Source of the DNA: an uncultured Pelagibacteraceae bacterium
GTDB taxonomy: Bacteria; Pseudomonadota; Alphaproteobacteria; Pelagibacterales; Pelagibacteraceae
Assembly: GCA_902517615.1 (NCBI GenBank)
Contig: CABYCY010000001.1
Location: forward strand, 108,361-172,360
Length of the DNA stretch: 64,000 bases
Reading direction: 5' to 3'
The notes under the pieces were generated by a model. That model saw only the letters and a program-made list of their open reading frames with translations, ran no database searches and was not told the DNA's origin. The first letter of the stretch is position 1, and each line of letters opens with the position of its first letter. A program made the position numbers and the translations under genes. Positions 31,711-42,794 of the stretch are shown here, piece by piece.

Positions 31711-33618
31711 TTAATGAACAATTTTTGGTTTTAAACCCATCGCACCTAAAGCTGAATCTTGGTCATCTTTTGACTCTGGACTCTCTAATATCTTATCTTT
31801 AGGGTATAAATTTTTATTAATTATATTTTCGATTTCATCTCCCGTTAAAGTTTCATAGGTTATAAGGGCTTTTGCAATTTTATGTAAATCTTCAATCTTT
31901 TCAGCTAAAATTTTCTTAGCTTGATTATACCCTTCATCAACAAGCTTTCTTATTTCCTTGTCAATTTTTTGAGCAACTTCCTCTGAAACGGATTGAGTTT
32001 GAGTCACCGATCTGCCTAAAAATACTTCCTCTTGGTTTTCTCCATATTCTACTGGTCCCATTTCTTCACTCATACCATATTTTGTTACCATTGCTCTTGC
32101 TAGCTGTGTAGCTTGGTTGATGTCTGAACCATTTCCTCCTCCAGCACCCGTTGAAATATTATCTTTTCCAAAAATTAATTCTTCAGCAACTCGACCTCCG
32201 AAGCAGACTGCCAATCTTGCTTTAAGATATTTTATTGAGTAACCATGCTTATCTCTTTCAGGTAAATTCATAACCATTCCTAGGGCTCTTCCTCTTGGAA
32301 TAATTGTTGCTTTATGTATAGGATCATAACTTGGCATATTAAACGACACTAAGGCATGACCTCCTTCATGGTATGCTGTTAATTTTTTCTCATCCTCTGT
32401 CATGACCATTGAACGTCTTTCAGCACCCATCATAACTTTATCTTTTGCCTCTTCAAATTCTAACAAAGTAACTATTCTTTTATTTTTTCTTGCCGCTAGC
32501 AAAGCTGCTTCATTAACAATATTTGCAAGATCCGCCCCGGAAAAGCCAGGTGTACCTCGAGCAATAGTTCTTAAATTTACATCTGGTGCCATTTTTATTT
32601 TTTTTACATGAACTTTTAAAATTTTTTCTCTTCCAATAATATCTGGATTCGAGACCACAACCTGTCTATCAAATCTACCGGGTCTTAATAAGGCTGGATC
32701 AAGAACATCAGGTCTATTTGTTGCGGCAATTATAATTACACCTTCATTAGTATCAAAGCCATCCATCTCAACTAATAATTGGTTTAAAGTTTGCTCTCGT
32801 TCATCGTTACCTCCACCTAAGCCTGCACCCCTGCTTCTTCCAACTGCATCAATCTCATCAATAAAAATAATGCAAGGAGAGTTTTTTTTACCTTGTTCGA
32901 ACATATCTCTTACTCTTGAAGCACCAACTCCTACAAACATTTCGACAAAATCTGAACCTGAGATAGTAAAGAAAGGAACACCCGCCTCACCAGCAATTGC
33001 TCTTGCTAACAATGTTTTTCCTGTTCCTGGCGGTCCAACAAGTAATGCGCCTCTTGGTATTTTACCACCAAGTCTACTAAATTTTTTTGGATCCTTTAAA
33101 AATTCAACAATTTCCTCAACTTCTTCTTTTGCTTCTTCTACGCCAGCAACATCATTGAAGGTAACTTTGCCTTTGAGCTCATTCATCATTTTCGCTTTTG
33201 ATTTTCCAAAGCCCATCGCTCCTCCCTTGCCACCCTGCATCTGTCTCATAAAAAAAATCCAGACGGCAATTAATAACAACATGGGAAACCATGAAAGCAA
33301 TACCCCAAATAACGAAGGCATCTTTTCTTCTAAAGGAGCGGCAGATATACTAACTCCTTTATCTGACAACTTTTGAATTAAATTTGGATCATTGGGGGCG
33401 TATGTAGAAAAAGTGTTACCATTTGAATAAACACCCTTAATATTATTACCTTGAATTTCGACTTTTAAAACTTCCCCATTATCGACGGAGTCTAAAAAAT
33501 CTGAGAATATTATTTTGTTTACTCCTCTTAAATTTGATTGAGGATTTTTAAACATGTTATATAGGCCTATAGTTAGAAAAACTATTATTCCCCACATGGC
33601 CAGATTTTTTAAATTCAT
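31711..33618 (-). CDS. ftsH: ATP-dependent zinc metalloprotease FtsH
   Basis: [26 protein letters not shown] region, [11 protein letters not shown] zinc-binding motif. Confidence 0.98.
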   Translation of the reverse strand: MNLKNLAMWGIIVFLTIGLYNMFKNPQSNLRGVNKIIFSDFLDSVDNGEVLKVEIQGNNIKGVYSNGNTFSTYAPNDPNLIQKLSDKGVSISAAPLEEKMPSLFGVLLSWFPMLLLIAVWIFFMRQMQGGKGGAMGFGKSKAKMMNELKGKVTFNDVAGVEEAKEEVEEIVEFLKDPKKFSRLGGKIPRGALLVGPPGTGKTLLARAIAGEAGVPFFTISGSDFVEMFVGVGASRVRDMFEQGKKNSPCIIFIDEIDAVGRSRGAGLGGGNDEREQTLNQLLVEMDGFDTNEGVIIIAATNRPDVLDPALLRPGRFDRQVVVSNPDIIGREKILKVHVKKIKMAPDVNLRTIARGTPGFSGADLANIVNEAALLAARKNKRIVTLLEFEEAKDKVMMGAERRSMVMTEDEKKLTAYHEGGHALVSFNMPSYDPIHKATIIPRGRALGMVMNLPERDKHGYSIKYLKARLAVCFGGRVAEELIFGKDNISTGAGGGNGSDINQATQLARAMVTKYGMSEEMGPVEYGENQEEVFLGRSVTQTQSVSEEVAQKIDKEIRKLVDEGYNQAKKILAEKIEDLHKIAKALITYETLTGDEIENIINKNLYPKDKILESPESKDDQDSALGAMGLKPKIVH

Positions 33619-33681
33619 TAGGTTAAAATAAGAATTATTATAAAATTAACAAGTGACAAAATAACTTTTAATTCTTTAATT

Positions 33682-34704
33682 TTAGCGCTCTTTTAGCACA
33701 ATTACAGTTTTATTAATTTTTTCAATAACACAATTACCAAGAGTATATCTAACATTGGTTTTATAACTTAAGTTTTCTAAAATAGTTTTAATCTTTTTTC
33801 CCCTAACAAAGAAATGCTTATTTCCTATCAATTTTAGAATTTCTGAAAAGGATCTAAACAAAACCTCTTCAGGATAATTAAAAAATTCCTCATTCAAAAT
33901 TGCTTTATTTTTTAAAATAATCGAATTTTCTTTTAAATTTTTTTCATAAAAAAATTTAATTGCATTATTCGCATGTTTTAAGTTTTTGATTGTTAATTTA
34001 AATTTTTTATTATCCAATCCTTCTGTTTCAAGTTTAGCTATTAAATTACGAACTCTAACTCTAGTAAAATTTTCATCATTGTTAGAGGGATCTTTGACAT
34101 ATGTGTTAAATACTTTTTTAGCAACATAAATTAAATCTTTCTTTTCTAAATGTATCAAAGGTCTTATTATATTAACTTTATGGATTACTGACTTTTTATC
34201 AAAAGATACCATTCCATTTAAACCACTACCTCTTAAAAATCTTATAAAAAAATTTTCAAAAACATCATTTATATGGTGACCCAATAAAATATTATTAATT
34301 TTCAACTTTTTAGTTTGTTCAATTAAAAGTTTATATCGCTTCTGCCTTGCAAGAGACTGAATATTGCTAGATGGTTTTTTCCCTATCCATTTTAAAATAT
34401 TTAAATCAATAGAAAAGTTTTTTAAAAGATCTTTTACAAACAAGGCTTCTGTTGAAGAATTATTTCTTAACTTGTGATCAACAATAAAATATTTTACTTT
34501 CAAAGACTTTTTGATTGAATAAATCTTCGAGAAAAATGCTAATGCAAGGCTGTCAGGTCCTCCAGACACAGCCACAATAAAGTTTTTATTTAAATTTAAA
34601 CTACTTTCAAAATTATTATAAATTTTTAAAATTCGCCTATCGTTTAATTTTTTAAATAAAAACTTACGAGTCTTGCTTGACACACTCAAATTTTTTAGAC
34701 TCAT
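33682..34704 (-). CDS. tilS: tRNA(Ile)-lysidine synthase
   Basis: AVSGGPDSLALAFF PP-loop, LGHHINDVFENFFIRFLRGSGLNGM. Confidence 0.93.
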   Translation of the reverse strand: MSLKNLSVSSKTRKFLFKKLNDRRILKIYNNFESSLNLNKNFIVAVSGGPDSLALAFFSKIYSIKKSLKVKYFIVDHKLRNNSSTEALFVKDLLKNFSIDLNILKWIGKKPSSNIQSLARQKRYKLLIEQTKKLKINNILLGHHINDVFENFFIRFLRGSGLNGMVSFDKKSVIHKVNIIRPLIHLEKKDLIYVAKKVFNTYVKDPSNNDENFTRVRVRNLIAKLETEGLDNKKFKLTIKNLKHANNAIKFFYEKNLKENSIILKNKAILNEEFFNYPEEVLFRSFSEILKLIGNKHFFVRGKKIKTILENLSYKTNVRYTLGNCVIEKINKTVIVLKER

Positions 34705-35668
34705 ATTTTGCTTTTTGTATCACAGACTGATTTGCGTTAGGATACTGCAACTCAACACCATTTATCATTTTACATCCCTGATCTTTTTCTCCTATCTGAA
34801 CCATTGAAACTCCAAGTTTTAATAAATTTATTGGAGCTTTTTTGCCTTTTGGATATTTTTGATATCCCTCGAGATATGCTGAAGCTGCATCAGTATATAA
34901 TTGTCTTATTCTAAATGTTTCGGCATACCAATATTGTGCACTGCCAGCCAATTCATGTTCAGAATTTGATAGAACAAATTCTCTAAAAGCTCTTTCTGCT
35001 GTTCCATAATCTCCTACTTTCAAAAAACTTGTTGCAAATTCATATTGTTCTTTTGGAGACATATCTGTTGGTAAAAGTTTATCTTCAGATTGAAAAGTTT
35101 CTTCAACTATTGAAGCGGTAGTATCAATTGACTGAATTTGTTGATTGGCTTCTGAAGTTTCTAAATCTTTATAAGAAATTGTACCAAGATCTTGTGGTTG
35201 TGAACTTCCAGGTAAAATTTTTTTTTCAATTTTAGGAGCGCTACTTAGTTTATTGTCGCTTTTGATGGTATTAATAGAATCAAGATTGTTTTCTATGTCT
35301 TCTAATCTTATTTGATTATCAGATTGTAATTTTGAAACTCTATTTGACAACTTATCAAGCTTGAAATTTATCTCCTCAAATTTATTTGTAAGTTCTCTAA
35401 ATTGTTCTTCAACCTCAGACAACTTTAATAAATGTCTTGTTAAAACATCCTCTGAATTAGGATCAAATTCAGTATCTGATTTGTTTTTTGTGTTTTTTTC
35501 AATTTCAATTGACCCAGAGTAAACAGCTCTCTCTAATGTTTTTAAGTCATTCTTAATAATGTCTAAAATTTCATAAATATTATGATTATCTGCTTTAGAT
35601 GTATTCAAAAAAAGTAGATTTAATAAAATAAATAATTTAAAAGATTTTGATCGAAACAATAGCCTCAT
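34664..35668 (-). CDS. cpoB: Cell division coordinator CpoB/YbgF-like, TPR protein
   Basis: Coiled coil plus tetratricopeptide repeats (YEFATSFLKVGDYGTAERAFREFV), downstream of pal. Confidence 0.87.
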   Translation of the reverse strand: MRLLFRSKSFKLFILLNLLFLNTSKADNHNIYEILDIIKNDLKTLERAVYSGSIEIEKNTKNKSDTEFDPNSEDVLTRHLLKLSEVEEQFRELTNKFEEINFKLDKLSNRVSKLQSDNQIRLEDIENNLDSINTIKSDNKLSSAPKIEKKILPGSSQPQDLGTISYKDLETSEANQQIQSIDTTASIVEETFQSEDKLLPTDMSPKEQYEFATSFLKVGDYGTAERAFREFVLSNSEHELAGSAQYWYAETFRIRQLYTDAASAYLEGYQKYPKGKKAPINLLKLGVSMVQIGEKDQGCKMINGVELQYPNANQSVIQKAKYESKKFECVKQDS

Positions 35669-35694
35669 TTAAATCATATATGATGATAAAAATG

Positions 35695-35734
35695 GCAAAA
35701 AAAAGACCCTATACGTTTTAACGTGTAGGGTCTT
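35695..35734 (-). terminator. Intrinsic terminator downstream of pal
   Basis: Minus strand AAGACCCTACACGTTAAAACGTATAGGGTCTT: hairpin arms with one mismatch, followed by a TTTTTTTT tract. Confidence 0.88.
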
Positions 35735-35747
35735 AAATTTATAATTT

Positions 35748-36296
35748 TTAATTTGCTTTAACAGTTACAGATCTTCTGTTTTTTGACCAAGCTAATGGAT
35801 TAGATCCAGAGTCTACTGGTCTCTCTTTACCATAACTTATTACTGTAATTCTGTCAGAAGAAATTCCATAGGTCATCAAGTAATCTTTAGCAGAGTTAGC
35901 TCTTCTTTCACCAAGTGCTAAGTTATATTCTCTTGTGCCTCTTTCATCAGCATGACCTTCCAATACAATTGTTATATTCGAGTTTTCTCTAAGCCATGCA
36001 GCTTGGGCTCTTAAAGTTTCTCTTGATGCAGTTGTAAGGATTGACTCATTTGTAGCAAAGAACACTCTATCAGCAACACCGTCAGCTAAATATTTTACGC
36101 TATCTGTTCCAACATAAACATCTCCTTGCATTTGACCTGCAATTTTTTCAATTTTAGTTACTTCCTCTTTTTTAGGCTCTTCTTTTTTGGGAGCCTCTTT
36201 AGTAGTAGATACTTCTTTTTTAGTTGCACATGCAGTTAAAATTATTCCCGCAGAAATCACTAAAAGTGTATTCTTAAAAATTTTGTTTAATTTCAT
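35748..36296 (-). CDS. pal: Peptidoglycan-associated lipoprotein Pal
   Basis: Lipobox ILTACA, OmpA-like domain LEGHADERGTREYNLALGERRANSAKDYL. Confidence 0.95.
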   Translation of the reverse strand: MKLNKIFKNTLLVISAGIILTACATKKEVSTTKEAPKKEEPKKEEVTKIEKIAGQMQGDVYVGTDSVKYLADGVADRVFFATNESILTTASRETLRAQAAWLRENSNITIVLEGHADERGTREYNLALGERRANSAKDYLMTYGISSDRITVISYGKERPVDSGSNPLAWSKNRRSVTVKAN

Positions 36297-36404
36297 TAAT
36301 TCGCTCCTTGCTGCTTATTTCAATTTCTCACTTTTTCACAACTAATTAGATGTTTCAAGCCTAAAAATCAAGAAATTTTACCATATACAAAGGTTAAATA
36401 CATA

Positions 36405-37745
36405 TTAATTACTTAACAAAGATGACCATGATGGGTCTGATGCATCAGTTTCAGTCTTAATTAATCTTTCATTATAACCAGTAAGATCAATAGACCATAA
36501 TTTTGCAGAAAACCCTTCACCTTTAGAGTTAGTTTTTGTCTCTCTATAAAATATTAGAACCCTCCCATTTGGCGACCAAGATGGTGCCTCCTGATAATAA
36601 TTTTCAGTTAATAATCTCTCTCCTTTACCATCTGTTCTCATAACTCCAATATAAAATTTCCCTTTATGCAATTTGGTAAATGCAATCAAATCTCCTCTAG
36701 GTGACCAAACTGGGGTCCCATATAAACCATTTCCAAAAGAAATTCTTCTAACATTACTTCCATCACTCCTCATAACATAAATTTGTTGATAACCACTTCT
36801 GTCTGAATTAAATGTGATGTATTTCCCATCTGGAGAATAAGATGGAGAAGTGTCGATTGATGGATGATTTGTAATTCTTTCAACTAAACGATTTTCTAAA
36901 TTCATTGTGTAAATGTCTGATTTACCATCTTTTGCAAAACTCATGATTATTTTTTTACCATCAGGTGAAAATCTTGGCGCAAATGTCATGCCTGGGAAAT
37001 CCCCAACTACTTCTTGGGTGCCCGTTTCAATATCTAAAAGATAAACCCTTGGCATATTTTTAAAATAAGATAAGTAAGTGACCATCTGACTTGTTGGATT
37101 AAAACGAGGAGTAAGAACTAGTTCATTTCCAAGAGTTAAAAACTTGTTGTTAGCACCATCCTGGTCCATTATTGCTAATTTTTTAATTCTTAATGTTTTA
37201 GGACCTTCTTCTGCAACATAAATAATTCTAGTATCAAAATAGCCTTTTTCTCCAGTCAATCTTTCATAAACTTTATCAGATATTATATGTCCAACTCTTC
37301 TCCAATTTGTTGGCACAGTAGTAAATGCCAAAGCCATCATTTCTTTTGCCGCTAATACATCCCATAATCTAAACTCTACCCTCAATTTATCGTTAACAAA
37401 ATTTACTTTACCTGTAATTAAAGCCTGAGCTTTAATCAAATTCCAATCTTCAAATCTTGGTTTTAAATTTGCAATTTCTGGTGCTTGTAAAAATGCATTT
37501 TTATCTAATGGATTAAACAAACCAGAAGTTCTTAAATTATTTTCAACAATTAGTGATATTTCGGAACCGATATTTTCATTTTCTAAAATTTGTTCAAATT
37601 TTTTTCTTGATACTTCATCAATTGACAATGGAGAAACAGCTAATGGTAATGGATCCAAATTTCCTCTTGTAATATCAACTTCAATTAAAGCTAATGCATT
37701 AATTGGGAAAAATAAAATAATTGAAAATACAATTTTTTTTAGCAT
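36405..37745 (-). CDS. tolB: Tol-Pal system protein TolB
   Basis: Signal peptide, beta-propeller repeats ([23 protein letters not shown]). Confidence 0.95.
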   Translation of the reverse strand: MLKKIVFSIILFFPINALALIEVDITRGNLDPLPLAVSPLSIDEVSRKKFEQILENENIGSEISLIVENNLRTSGLFNPLDKNAFLQAPEIANLKPRFEDWNLIKAQALITGKVNFVNDKLRVEFRLWDVLAAKEMMALAFTTVPTNWRRVGHIISDKVYERLTGEKGYFDTRIIYVAEEGPKTLRIKKLAIMDQDGANNKFLTLGNELVLTPRFNPTSQMVTYLSYFKNMPRVYLLDIETGTQEVVGDFPGMTFAPRFSPDGKKIIMSFAKDGKSDIYTMNLENRLVERITNHPSIDTSPSYSPDGKYITFNSDRSGYQQIYVMRSDGSNVRRISFGNGLYGTPVWSPRGDLIAFTKLHKGKFYIGVMRTDGKGERLLTENYYQEAPSWSPNGRVLIFYRETKTNSKGEGFSAKLWSIDLTGYNERLIKTETDASDPSWSSLLSN

Positions 37746-37756
37746 ATATTTATATA

Positions 37757-38620
37757 TTAACCTCCTAACATCTCTCTTGCATCAAAATTTAGTTGTAATT
37801 CTTTCCATCTTTCATAGCCTGAGCTAGGAACTCTTAAAGGTTGACATAATCTTACTGCCCTTAGTGCACTTTCTGCTAAAACTTTGTAAAAACCTTGGCC
37901 AGGTTTATTCATTCTCGCATGGTCTAAAATTTCAGTTTTTGTCACAGATCCGTCTGGTTTAAGTTTTAGTTTTATTCTTACTAATAGATTTTCATCATAA
38001 GGTAAACCTAGAGGAATACTCCAACATCCAAATATTTGAGCTTTAAGAGCATCTTCTTCACTTAAAGTGAGTTTTGAGTTTTCAATATTTCTAACCTGGT
38101 CTTGAGTAACATCGTTATTTGTCTTTAATACTTCGGCTTTTTCCTCTTTTGACTTATCAATCAATGCGGCAATATTATTTGGATCAAATAAATCTTTTTT
38201 TTCAAACTCAGAAACTTGCTTAACTTCATCATCTACTTTTTCTGGATTTTGTTTTTTTTCTTCTTTGGTTTTTATTTTCTTAACCTCTTTTTCAGGTAGT
38301 GGGACAGCTTCAGGATTTTGTTTTTCTATATTCTTATTGATTTCCTCAGATACCACTGTTTTGGTTTTATTTTTTTTAACCTTTTTAGGAGGTGCTTGTT
38401 CAGAAACTAACTTTTTTTCTTTTTCTTTGACCTTTTCAATTATTTTTTTTGCTTTAGGTGCAAATGGAATATTCGTCTTTTCAGTTATTTGAATTAATTC
38501 AACAGATACTATGGGAGGAACATCTATTGGTTTTTTTGAGAGGAAAGGTAAGCTTAAAGCAGTCAAAACAACTAATGAAATATGTAAAGCAGAGGATATT
38601 GCAATACTACTACTTCTCAC
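37757..38620 (-). CDS. tolA: TolA-like protein
   Basis: N-terminal TM, Lys/Glu-rich coiled region, TonB/TolA-like C-terminus; between tolR and tolB. Confidence 0.85.
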   Translation of the reverse strand: MRSSSIAISSALHISLVVLTALSLPFLSKKPIDVPPIVSVELIQITEKTNIPFAPKAKKIIEKVKEKEKKLVSEQAPPKKVKKNKTKTVVSEEINKNIEKQNPEAVPLPEKEVKKIKTKEEKKQNPEKVDDEVKQVSEFEKKDLFDPNNIAALIDKSKEEKAEVLKTNNDVTQDQVRNIENSKLTLSEEDALKAQIFGCWSIPLGLPYDENLLVRIKLKLKPDGSVTKTEILDHARMNKPGQGFYKVLAESALRAVRLCQPLRVPSSGYERWKELQLNFDAREMLGG

Positions 38621-38625
38621 TACTT

Positions 38626-39042
38626 CTACCTTTGTTTGTATGGCTCTGAAATTAATGCTACTTTAGTAAAACCAGATCCAGATAATAAACCCATTATCTC
38701 TAGAACTCTTCCGTAATTGATTGTTTTGTCTCCTCTTACATAAATTCTAGTATCGGTTCTATTCTTTGAGACAGCAAGAACTTTGGCTATTATATTATCA
38801 TATTCTACTTTTGTTTCTTGAATAAATATTTCACCTTTAGCATTGATAGATAAAGTTAAAGGTTCTGTTTCCTCAGGAAGTGAGTCTGCTGAACTTTCGG
38901 GTAAATCAACTTGAACACCAACAGTTAAAAGTGGTGCAGTGACCATAAATATAATTAACAATACTAACATTACGTCAACAAATGGAGTGACGTTAATCTC
39001 ACTCATTGGTTCTTTTGATGAGCGATTTAATTTAAAAGCCAT
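38626..39042 (-). CDS. tolR: TolR (ExbD family)
   Basis: MSEINVTPFVDVMLVLLIIFMVTAPLL. Confidence 0.95.
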   Translation of the reverse strand: MAFKLNRSSKEPMSEINVTPFVDVMLVLLIIFMVTAPLLTVGVQVDLPESSADSLPEETEPLTLSINAKGEIFIQETKVEYDNIIAKVLAVSKNRTDTRIYVRGDKTINYGRVLEIMGLLSGSGFTKVALISEPYKQR

Positions 39043-39723
39043 TTAAATTATTGTTAAAAACCTTTTAGAGAAATTCTCTAGTTTTTCAGAATATTTTTTA
39101 GAGTCTGTGTTAAACTTATTATAAGCAACTACTGCAGGTATTGCCGCCAAGAGACCTAAAGCAGTAGCGAAAAGAGCTTCCGCTATACCAGGAGCAACTA
39201 TCGCAAGACTAGTATTTCTTGAAATCGCTATCGATTGAAAAGAATTCATAATCCCCCAGACTGTTCCAAATAATCCTATAAATGGAGCAGTTGAACCAAC
39301 AGTTGCTAAGAATGTAAATCCCTTTTCAATTTTTGTCATTTCTTTTTCAATTCCTCCTACGAGCAAAGCTGACATTCTTTCACTTAAATTTGTCTTTGAT
39401 TTTTTCTTTAATAAAGTTTCCATAGCATTTTGAAATACTAAGGCCATTGGATCCTCTAATTTTTCGGGCAAACTATTATAAAAATTCTCTGCAGATTTAG
39501 AGTTCCAAAATTTTTCTTCAAATTCTTCCGAAGATTTATTTATCTTTTTAAATAATTTAATTTTTTCGATTATTACGGCCCAAGAATATACTGAACAAAG
39601 CACTAAAATAATCATTACAGCTTTAACAATTATGTCTGCTTTTAAAAATAAACTTAAAAGTGAAAAATCTGTGTTTGAACCTAATTCAACTACTTTAGAT
39701 GCTATATCTGCTTCCATAATCAC
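39043..39723 (-). CDS. tolQ: TolQ (MotA/TolQ/ExbB family)
   Basis: TVGSTAPFIGLFGTVWGIMNSF, GIAEALFATALGLLAAIPAVVAYN. Confidence 0.95.
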   Translation of the reverse strand: MIMEADIASKVVELGSNTDFSLLSLFLKADIIVKAVMIILVLCSVYSWAVIIEKIKLFKKINKSSEEFEEKFWNSKSAENFYNSLPEKLEDPMALVFQNAMETLLKKKSKTNLSERMSALLVGGIEKEMTKIEKGFTFLATVGSTAPFIGLFGTVWGIMNSFQSIAISRNTSLAIVAPGIAEALFATALGLLAAIPAVVAYNKFNTDSKKYSEKLENFSKRFLTII

Positions 39724-39770
39724 TCATCACACTTAATTGTGTCATGAATTTGACTAAGATAATTCAAAGA

Positions 39771-40262
39771 TTACTCATTTTTATAAGTTTCATGAAAAAA
39801 ACTAGCTATCAAAATTGCATCAGCTTTATTTGAATCTTTTTTTTTTGACAGATTTGAGGAAAAATAAGGAAATATCTCAATCGCACGTGTTCTACTAGCA
39901 TCTTTTTCAGAATTAATTAAATTATAATACTTTTTCCATCTAGCAGGTCTGACAAAATAAGTTGGTAACTGCATAGCGCTGCATAGACCTTTCAAGATAC
40001 CAAATGACTGACCAAAATTAAACATGCTTGTAACGCCCTGACCTGGCATTGCTGAAACTTGCTCAATTATCACTTTTATATCCTTTTTATCAATTGATTT
40101 TATTCTTTCAGAAATTTCATTAAATATTTGAGATCCGTTTACTTGTTTTTTATTTTTTTTACCCTCAGTCATTGTGGGCATCTCTAAAACATCTACAATA
40201 ACACCATCTTTGAAAAAACAAATAGAGCCTGATATTCCTGGATCAATTCCAATAATCAACAT
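39771..40262 (-). CDS. RuvC-like Holliday-junction nuclease, phage-type subfamily
   Basis: GIDPGISGSICFF, IIEQVSAMPGQGVTSMFNFGQSFG, KADAILIASFF supply the RuvC-fold acidic residues, but the rest differs from canonical RuvC. Confidence 0.82.
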   Translation of the reverse strand: MLIIGIDPGISGSICFFKDGVIVDVLEMPTMTEGKKNKKQVNGSQIFNEISERIKSIDKKDIKVIIEQVSAMPGQGVTSMFNFGQSFGILKGLCSAMQLPTYFVRPARWKKYYNLINSEKDASRTRAIEIFPYFSSNLSKKKDSNKADAILIASFFHETYKNE

Positions 40263-40987
40263 TATATATTACCTAAATTGACGTTAGAATACACATTCTG
40301 AACATCATCGTCGTCTTCTAAATTTTCCAAAAACTCTACCACGTTCTCTCTATCATCTTTGCTAATTTCTAGACTGTTTAAAGGAACCCATTCAATTTCT
40401 GTGGAAATGAAATTTGTTATTGTCTTTTCTAAATTTTTTTTAACATTATAAATTTCACTAAATGCACATTGAATTTCATGAAATTCATCATGAGAGACAC
40501 ATTCTTCAGCTCCAGATTCAATTGCTAGCTCAAATATTTTATCTTCAGAAATGTCTTTTTTATCAATTTTAATAATTCCAAGTTGCTTAAAATTATGGGA
40601 TGCTGATCCTTGGGTACCTAAACTCCCTCCACTTTTTTGAAAAATAGTTCTAACATTAGATGCTGTTCTATTTTTATTGTCAGTTAAAGTTTCTACAATT
40701 ACAGCTATTTTGTTTGGACCAAAACCTTCGTATCTTAAATTTTCAAAATTTGCTCCGGACATGGCAGTTGATTTATCTATTGCTCTTTCAATATTATCTT
40801 TAGGCATATTTGCTGATCTAGCAGCTTGTACTGCTGATCTTAATCTTGGGTTCATTACTGGATCTTTATCACCAAGTTTTGCTGCTACTGTAATTTCTTT
40901 TGAAAGCTTAGAAAAAATTTTTGAACGCTGTTTATCTGCTTTTCCTTTTTTGTGCTTTATACCTGCCCAATGAGAATGACCTGCCAT
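40262..40987 (-). CDS. yebC: YebC/TACO1-family protein (start at MAGHSHWAGIKH)
   Basis: MAGHSHWAGIKHKKGKADKQRSKIFSKLSKEITVAAK; supplied ORF begins 12 codons upstream at 41023. Confidence 0.95.
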   Translation of the reverse strand: MAGHSHWAGIKHKKGKADKQRSKIFSKLSKEITVAAKLGDKDPVMNPRLRSAVQAARSANMPKDNIERAIDKSTAMSGANFENLRYEGFGPNKIAVIVETLTDNKNRTASNVRTIFQKSGGSLGTQGSASHNFKQLGIIKIDKKDISEDKIFELAIESGAEECVSHDEFHEIQCAFSEIYNVKKNLEKTITNFISTEIEWVPLNSLEISKDDRENVVEFLENLEDDDDVQNVYSNVNLGNI

Positions 40988-40997
40988 ACTTTTTTTA

Positions 40998-41801
40998 TTA
41001 AATATTTTTAAGTTGATCTCCAAATATATAACTCTTAATTCCTAATGCTAGACCAGTATTTATATCACAATCCACAATAACACCACACAAAGTGGCCTCA
41101 CCTGAAGCAGGAAAATGTTTTATAGATTCTTTTTTTAAAAATTTATTTAAAGAATTTTCTTTGTTCATCCCAATAACAGAGTCGTAGTCACCACACATTC
41201 CAGCATCAGTTTGATATCCCGTACCATGATTTAGTATTCTAGCATCATTAGTTGGAATATGAGTATGAGTTCCAACAACCAATGATGCTTTGCCATCAAA
41301 AAAATGTCCTATAGCGTTTTTTTCACTTGTGATTTCGCCATGAAAATCAACTACCAAAAAATCATAATCTTCCTTAAACTGGTATTTCTTTAAAAATTTT
41401 TTGGAAGTTTCGAAAACGTCTTCAGATTTTTTCATAAAAACATTTCCCATAAGGTTAAGAACTCCAATCTTTAAATCATTCTTAGTATTAAAAATCTGGA
41501 AACCTTTTCCAGGCGCTGGTTCAAATAAATTGTTAGGACGCAATAATCTCTCTTCTTTATCTATAAATTCCATTATCTCTTTTTGATCCCAAACATGATT
41601 ACCTGTAGTTATGACATCTACACCACAATTAAAAAATTCTTCACAAATTTCTTTAGTTAAACCAACACCTTGGTTGGCAGCATTTTCTCCATTTACAATA
41701 ACAAAATCTATATTTTTTGATTTGATTTCGTTAAGGAGGTTACTTTTTAATTTAGAACAACCTGAAATACCAACTACATCTCCCAAAAATAAAATTCTCA
41801 T
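40998..41801 (-). CDS. YmdB-family metallophosphoesterase
   Basis: ILFLGDVVGISGC, VNGENAANQGVGLT, TGNHVWDQKEI, GTHTHIPTND. Confidence 0.92.
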   Translation of the reverse strand: MRILFLGDVVGISGCSKLKSNLLNEIKSKNIDFVIVNGENAANQGVGLTKEICEEFFNCGVDVITTGNHVWDQKEIMEFIDKEERLLRPNNLFEPAPGKGFQIFNTKNDLKIGVLNLMGNVFMKKSEDVFETSKKFLKKYQFKEDYDFLVVDFHGEITSEKNAIGHFFDGKASLVVGTHTHIPTNDARILNHGTGYQTDAGMCGDYDSVIGMNKENSLNKFLKKESIKHFPASGEATLCGVIVDCDINTGLALGIKSYIFGDQLKNI

Positions 41802-42343
41802 TTTATAAAATCTTTTTCTGTAATTATTAAATCTAATTTCTTATCATATTTATTTATTGGTATTCTATTTATCTTTTGAAAAGAAAAAGCTAGTCCTATT
41901 TTAAAAACCTTTTTTTTTTTTTCAATTTTTTGAATATAACGATCATAAAAGCCTCCTCCATAACCTAATCTGTTTAATTTAAGGTCATAAGCTAATAGAG
42001 GAATTAGTATTAAATCAGGATAAATTTTTTTTTTTGATATTGGCTCAATGATCCCATATTTATTAATTTTAAGTGGATTATTTTTCGACCACTCAAAAAA
42101 ATCCATTTGATTATTTTTTTTTATAATTGGCAGTGAAACAATTACTTTTCTTTTTCTAAAATTATTTAAAATTTCTAAATCATCTATTTCATTATTACAT
42201 GGATAGTATCCACCTACGCTAATTACGTCTATCTTATTATATTTTAAAATTTGAAATATTTTTTTTGGATTTATTCTTACTTTTTCTTTGAATTTATATT
42301 TTCTTAGTTTTAAAATCTCACTTCTTATTTTAGATTTGCTCAC
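41798..42343 (-). CDS. 5-formyltetrahydrofolate cyclo-ligase
   Basis: LIPLLAYDLKLNRLGYGGGFYDRYI. Confidence 0.9.
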   Translation of the reverse strand: MSKSKIRSEILKLRKYKFKEKVRINPKKIFQILKYNKIDVISVGGYYPCNNEIDDLEILNNFRKRKVIVSLPIIKKNNQMDFFEWSKNNPLKINKYGIIEPISKKKIYPDLILIPLLAYDLKLNRLGYGGGFYDRYIQKIEKKKKVFKIGLAFSFQKINRIPINKYDKKLDLIITEKDFIK

Positions 42344-42347
42344 AAAT

Positions 42348-42794
42348 TTATTGAGATAAATTTTCTAATTTCGCTTTTTCAACGAAACTAGATATTTGAT
42401 CTGCCGCTTCATCAATCAACTTCTCATATTTTCTTTGATTAACTTCAATTTCATTTTTAAATTTTTCATAATCTAAATTTAAATTTTTAATCTCCTCTTC
42501 TTTTTTATCTCTATATTCATAAATCAACTCTTTAAGCTCAATAAACTTTTTTGAAAGATCTTTTAATTCTTTTTTTTTTTGTTCTACCCCTTTTTTTGTT
42601 TCATAATATTCATCCATTATTTTTACTGCTGTAATAAGTAAAAGCTTATTTTCACCCAGATTCCCAAGTTCATTTTTTAAATTATTAAATTTTTGATTTA
42701 ATTGTATTAATAATTCTTCTAGATGTTCTTCTTGGCCATCATCACATGACAATAAAAACTCTTTATTATTAAATTTTATACTTACATTTGCCAT
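42348..42794 (-). CDS. zapA: Cell division protein ZapA-like
   Basis: N-terminal VSIKFNNKEFLLSCDDGQEEHLEELLIQLNQKF, coiled-coil C-terminus; next to the formyl-THF cyclo-ligase. Confidence 0.83.
   Translation of the reverse strand: MANVSIKFNNKEFLLSCDDGQEEHLEELLIQLNQKFNNLKNELGNLGENKLLLITAVKIMDEYYETKKGVEQKKKELKDLSKKFIELKELIYEYRDKKEEEIKNLNLDYEKFKNEIEVNQRKYEKLIDEAADQISSFVEKAKLENLSQ

Noticed and set aside
32870-33376. 168-aa '+' ORF antisense to ftsH
   Set aside because: Lies entirely within well-conserved ftsH on the opposite strand; composition is an antisense shadow with no recognisable domain
39771-40262. Calling this ORF canonical RuvC because of its position
   Set aside because: Only the catalytic RNase H-fold motifs match; the conserved mid-region of canonical RuvC is replaced by a phage-type sequence
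42344-42347. 6S RNA expected between zapA and the formyl-THF cyclo-ligase
   Set aside because: Only 4 nt separate the two genes, so no 6S RNA can fit here; it may be elsewhere
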